Origin: Bifidobacterium santillanense
GTDB taxonomy: Bacteria; Actinomycetota; Actinomycetes; Actinomycetales; Bifidobacteriaceae
NCBI RefSeq assembly: GCF_018555385.1
Contig: NZ_JAFEJS010000014.1
Coordinates: 1-64,000 of the forward strand
Direction: 5' to 3'
DNA length: 64,000 nt
The number at the start of each line of letters is the position of its first letter. The stretch's first letter is position 1. A program made the position numbers and the translations under genes. The notes below the pieces were generated by a model that worked only from the letters and a program-made list of their open reading frames with translations, was not told the DNA's origin and made no database searches. This document shows, piece by piece, positions 60,947 through 64,000 of this stretch.

Positions 60947-63820
60947 ATGGTTGACAACACGACCATCGAACCGACGGGCATCGGCAACGACTCCTGGCCG
61001 GACGTCGTCCGCATCACCGTCGACGCCGCCGATGTGCAGGCCGCGGCGAGGAACCGCAACGGACTGACCTACAAGGGCTTCGGCCTGCTCTCCGGCAACG
61101 CCACCTCGAGCCTGCTCATGGACTACAAGGCCGAAAGTCCCGACGCCTACTGGAAGCTCGTCGAAACCCTGTTCGCCGGCGAGCGCCCGCTCATGAACAC
61201 CGTCAAGATCGAGATGGGCAACGACCGCAACAACTCCACCGGCCCGAACGTCGCCACGATGCGCGACGCGGACGAATACCCGCAGGTCCGCCGCGAACCC
61301 GGCTTCCAGCTCGCCGCCGACGCCCGCCGTTACCAGCCGGGCGTGCACGTGAGCATCCTGCGCTGGATGGCCCCGACCTGGGTCCACTCCAACGACGACG
61401 TCTACAAGTGGTACAAGAACACGATCCTCGCCGCCTACCGCGAGTACGGGTTCATGGTCGATTCGGTCAACCCGGACGTCAACGAGCGCACCGCCGACCT
61501 CGAATGGGTCGCCGACTTCGCGCAGCGCGTCCACACCGACACCGAGGGCTTCATCGGCAGCGGCCCCGACGATCCGAACGCCGGCTTCGCGAGCGAGCGC
61601 GAGCGCGACCTGTTCCATGCGATCAAGGTCATCACCTCCGACGAGGAGGTCACCGGCACCTTCGGCGGCGACATCATCGCCAACCCGAAGTACATGGAGG
61701 CGATGGACGTGGCCTCCTACCACTACTCCGTCGAGGACGATCCGGACGGCAGCTTCAAGCGCCTCGCCGACGAGTTCGACCAGGAGGTCTGGAACTCCGA
61801 GGCGCAGGCCACGTTCTCGAACTCCGCCGACCGCCCGAACAACACGATGGACGACGGCCTCGGCGAGCGCACCGGCACCGGCATCGGCGGCTCCGGCAGC
61901 GCCCTCGAGATGGCGAACACCCTCATCAAGGGCTTCGTCGAGTCCCGCCGCACGCACGCGATCTACCAGCCGGCCATCGGTTCGTGCTACGAGAACATGG
62001 AGTACGCGTCCAAGGAGCTCATCTCCGCACGCGACCCATGGAGCGGCTGGATCTACTATGACGCCGGATGCGCGGTCCTCGAGCATTTCACCAGGTTCGC
62101 CAAGCTCGGCTTCCCGCGTCCGGGAGACGGTGGCGCCGAGGTCGACGGCATCTGGCGCGCCATCCCGTCCGCGTCCGGCAGCGGGGTCGGCGGCAACAAC
62201 CCGGTCGCCGGCGCCCGTCACGGCGAACCGTCCTACCTGACCCTCGCCTCGCCGGACGGCGCCGACTTCAGCACCGTCCTCGTCAACGACTCCGCCCGTC
62301 CGAAGACCTACGTCATCACCACCGACCATGCGTTGAAGGCGTTCGGCAAGCCCCTGCAGGTGTGGGTCACCAAGGCCGCCGGCGCCGGCGAACCGTACGA
62401 CGCGAACTACCGCCGCCCGCTCACCGTCGTCCCGCCGACCTATCCGGACGACGTCGCCGACGCGCCCGTCCCCGCCGACGGCGGTCCGGCCGACGCCGAC
62501 TCCACCGTGTCCTACGCCGTCACCATCGAACCGTGGAGCATCGTCACCGCGACCACGCTCGACACCTTCGAGCCGGCCGCCGACGACGACGCCGTCGACC
62601 GTTCCGGCGAGACCGTCGAGGGCCGCTACACGCCCCGCCCCGGCTACGAATACGACCTGCCGCGCACCGCCGAGAACGCCCGCCCGGTGCTCGACGTCGA
62701 TCCCGAGCACGGCGTCCTCTACGCCGACGACTTCCGCTACGAGGACGAAAAGCCGGTCGACGTCTACAAGTTCGACGGGCTCGTCTCCGAGGACTATCTC
62801 GAGTCCCGCGGCGGCGAGGCCGGCGCGACCGCACGCTACACCACCGACACCAACGGCGCGTTCGAGATCGTCCCCGACCCCGAGCGCGGCCACGTGCTGC
62901 GCCAGCAGATCGACTGGAACCACGCCGGCAACGCGTGGATCGAGGGCGAGCCGCGCACCGCGATCGGCGACATGCGCTGGACGAACTACCAGGTCTCCGT
63001 CGACGTCATGTTCGAGGACTATCCGGGCCGTGCGCCCTATGTGGTCGTCGGCGCGCGCGAGATGGGCGGGAACAAGTTCACCACCGACATCTGCGGCGTC
63101 GACTTCAAGATCCGCGCCGACGGCATCTGGCTGCTGCGCAACTTCGGCAACGAGGTGCGCCGCGGTCATCTCGAGGATCTGAGGAAGCGCGCCTTCGAGG
63201 CCGGCACGACGCCGTTCGCGCCGGGCGCCGGCTCATGGAACACCATCACGCTGCGCGTCGCCGGCGACACCGCCACCGTGTTCGTCAACGGCGCGCAGGT
63301 CGCCACATGGTCCGACCCCGCGCTGCAGTCCGCCGGCCGCGTGAACCTCGGCACCAGCTTCGACCACGTGCGCTTCTCCGACCTGAAGGTCGAGCGCGTC
63401 GACGGCTTCGCGCCCTACTACGACCAGCTCATCGACGACATGCACATGCGCTCGTGGGACGACGGCTCCGAGGTGCTGCGCTACGCCGGTCCGTGGACGC
63501 ACGACAACGGCCAGGGCATGTTCACCTACCTGCGCACGATCTCCCGTGCGGCCTCGGCCGGCGCGTCCGTCGCGCTGACGTTCGACGGCACCGGCGTCGA
63601 CCTGTTCGGACCGTCCGACGGCTCCGCCCGCCTCGACGTCCTCGTCGACGGCGTCGAGGTCCGTTCCGCGGCCCCGGTCCACGCGACGAACGGCTCCCTG
63701 CGCTGCCAATTCCGCCTGGATGGTCTCGAGTACGGCCGTCACACGGTCGTCTTCCGCACGGCCTCCGTCGGTCCCGCCGGCTTCGCCCTCGACGCGATCG
63801 GTCTGCTCGGCCGCATCTGA
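60947..63820 (+). CDS. GH59 galactocerebrosidase-like beta-galactosidase
   Basis: A 957-aa protein without signal peptide or sorting signal. The N-terminal barrel matches human GALC: KGFGLLSGNATSSLLMDY, acid/base E180 in VNERTADLEW, nucleophile E285 in VWNSEAQATF, and SARDPWSGWIYYD. From about residue 600 it continues with a GALC-like lectin domain (GDMRWTNYQVSVDVMFED, GIWLLRNFGN, WNTITLRVAGD), then an extra C-terminal beta-domain of about 120 residues. Predicted activity is release of beta-linked galactose, for example from galactosylceramide or a galacto-oligosaccharide. The start ATG 60947 has only a weak ribosome site (GGAAAAGAG). Confidence 0.82.
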   Translation: MVDNTTIEPTGIGNDSWPDVVRITVDAADVQAAARNRNGLTYKGFGLLSGNATSSLLMDYKAESPDAYWKLVETLFAGERPLMNTVKIEMGNDRNNSTGPNVATMRDADEYPQVRREPGFQLAADARRYQPGVHVSILRWMAPTWVHSNDDVYKWYKNTILAAYREYGFMVDSVNPDVNERTADLEWVADFAQRVHTDTEGFIGSGPDDPNAGFASERERDLFHAIKVITSDEEVTGTFGGDIIANPKYMEAMDVASYHYSVEDDPDGSFKRLADEFDQEVWNSEAQATFSNSADRPNNTMDDGLGERTGTGIGGSGSALEMANTLIKGFVESRRTHAIYQPAIGSCYENMEYASKELISARDPWSGWIYYDAGCAVLEHFTRFAKLGFPRPGDGGAEVDGIWRAIPSASGSGVGGNNPVAGARHGEPSYLTLASPDGADFSTVLVNDSARPKTYVITTDHALKAFGKPLQVWVTKAAGAGEPYDANYRRPLTVVPPTYPDDVADAPVPADGGPADADSTVSYAVTIEPWSIVTATTLDTFEPAADDDAVDRSGETVEGRYTPRPGYEYDLPRTAENARPVLDVDPEHGVLYADDFRYEDEKPVDVYKFDGLVSEDYLESRGGEAGATARYTTDTNGAFEIVPDPERGHVLRQQIDWNHAGNAWIEGEPRTAIGDMRWTNYQVSVDVMFEDYPGRAPYVVVGAREMGGNKFTTDICGVDFKIRADGIWLLRNFGNEVRRGHLEDLRKRAFEAGTTPFAPGAGSWNTITLRVAGDTATVFVNGAQVATWSDPALQSAGRVNLGTSFDHVRFSDLKVERVDGFAPYYDQLIDDMHMRSWDDGSEVLRYAGPWTHDNGQGMFTYLRTISRAASAGASVALTFDGTGVDLFGPSDGSARLDVLVDGVEVRSAAPVHATNGSLRCQFRLDGLEYGRHTVVFRTASVGPAGFALDAIGLLGRI

Positions 63821-63866
63821 CGGTCGCGCCTGCCCGAATGCCGCGGTTCGTGCGGCCGTCGATCGA

Positions 63867-63922
63867 TCGGCCACGGAGCCCGTATGCGCCTGCGATTGCT
63901 GGGGCGCATGCTCCGTGGCCGA
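63867..63922 (+). terminator. Hairpin after the GH59 gene
   Basis: A 13-bp perfect outer stem, TCGGCCACGGAGC/GCTCCGTGGCCGA, with an inner ATGCGCC/GGGCGCAT pairing. It lies 46 nt after the stop. No U-run is evident. Confidence 0.65.
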
Positions 63923-64000
63923 CCTCGAATCGTCACGGCGAACGTACGTGACATGCGGCGATGACGGAAGGCAATGCAGGGGACGACGCCGGACGCTCGT

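Overview
The window is about 65% GC and reads as a Bifidobacterium chromosome. The markers are an actinobacterial-type SRP RNA, a DUF4244 pilin with Rv3654c-like TadE neighbours, a class A penicillin-binding protein, formate-tetrahydrofolate ligase of bifidobacterial length, and the signature bifidobacterial HexNAc enzymes NahK and GalT2. Species cannot be fixed from the sequence. A trehalose PTS, two GH30 enzymes and a GH59 enzyme suggest an accessory-rich, host-associated member. No prophage, insertion sequence, CRISPR array, rRNA or complete tRNA was recognised.

Layout. 1-211 is unreliable: positions 146-211 are an Illumina P7/index/Nextera adapter preceded by a T-run, so the joined sequence is an assembly artefact. 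212-969 has no secure gene but carries two inverted clusters of DnaA-box-like sites and a terminator. 970-2213 encodes three small Tad-type pilin-like proteins. 2312-24392 is mostly housekeeping: lipid kinase, TetR regulator, dnaX, recR, a split aspartokinase, asd, leuA, PBP, SRP RNA, PAP2 phosphatase, topA, tmk and holB. 24533-32860 is a trehalose/PTS block (treC, treB, treR, a LacI regulator, ptsH, ptsI). 33101-42068 is mixed: a regulator relic, PEBP protein, C69 dipeptidase, fhs, MIF-like protein, GtrA, MFS transporter and a phosphatase. 42122-63820 is an accessory glycan region: a DeoR/LacI hybrid regulator, two GH30 enzymes resembling glucosylceramidase, an AEC permease, nahK-galT2-nagB-nagA, an unlisted 43-aa membrane protein, a GPH sugar symporter, a complete ABC importer without ATPase, a YesL-like protein and a GH59 enzyme resembling galactocerebrosidase.

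How it fits together. Trehalose would enter as trehalose-6-phosphate through TreB, using EI and HPr encoded a few kb away, and be cleaved by TreC under TreR control. The accessory region looks like an uptake and degradation locus for beta-glucosides/beta-galactosides, possibly glycosphingolipid head groups, next to a HexNAc salvage pathway. A candidate operator, TGATC-N6-GATCA, recurs across it.

The most unusual material is non-coding. Two convergent gene junctions carry hairpins whose 38-nt loop core is identical while the 20- and 25-bp stems are unrelated in sequence yet perfectly paired. Three other convergent junctions carry a GGCGCGAAT/TTGCGC palindrome family, including a perfect 60-bp palindrome. 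The 834-nt gap before the GH59 gene holds ten palindromes with a ~51-nt period and a ~206-nt higher-order repeat.
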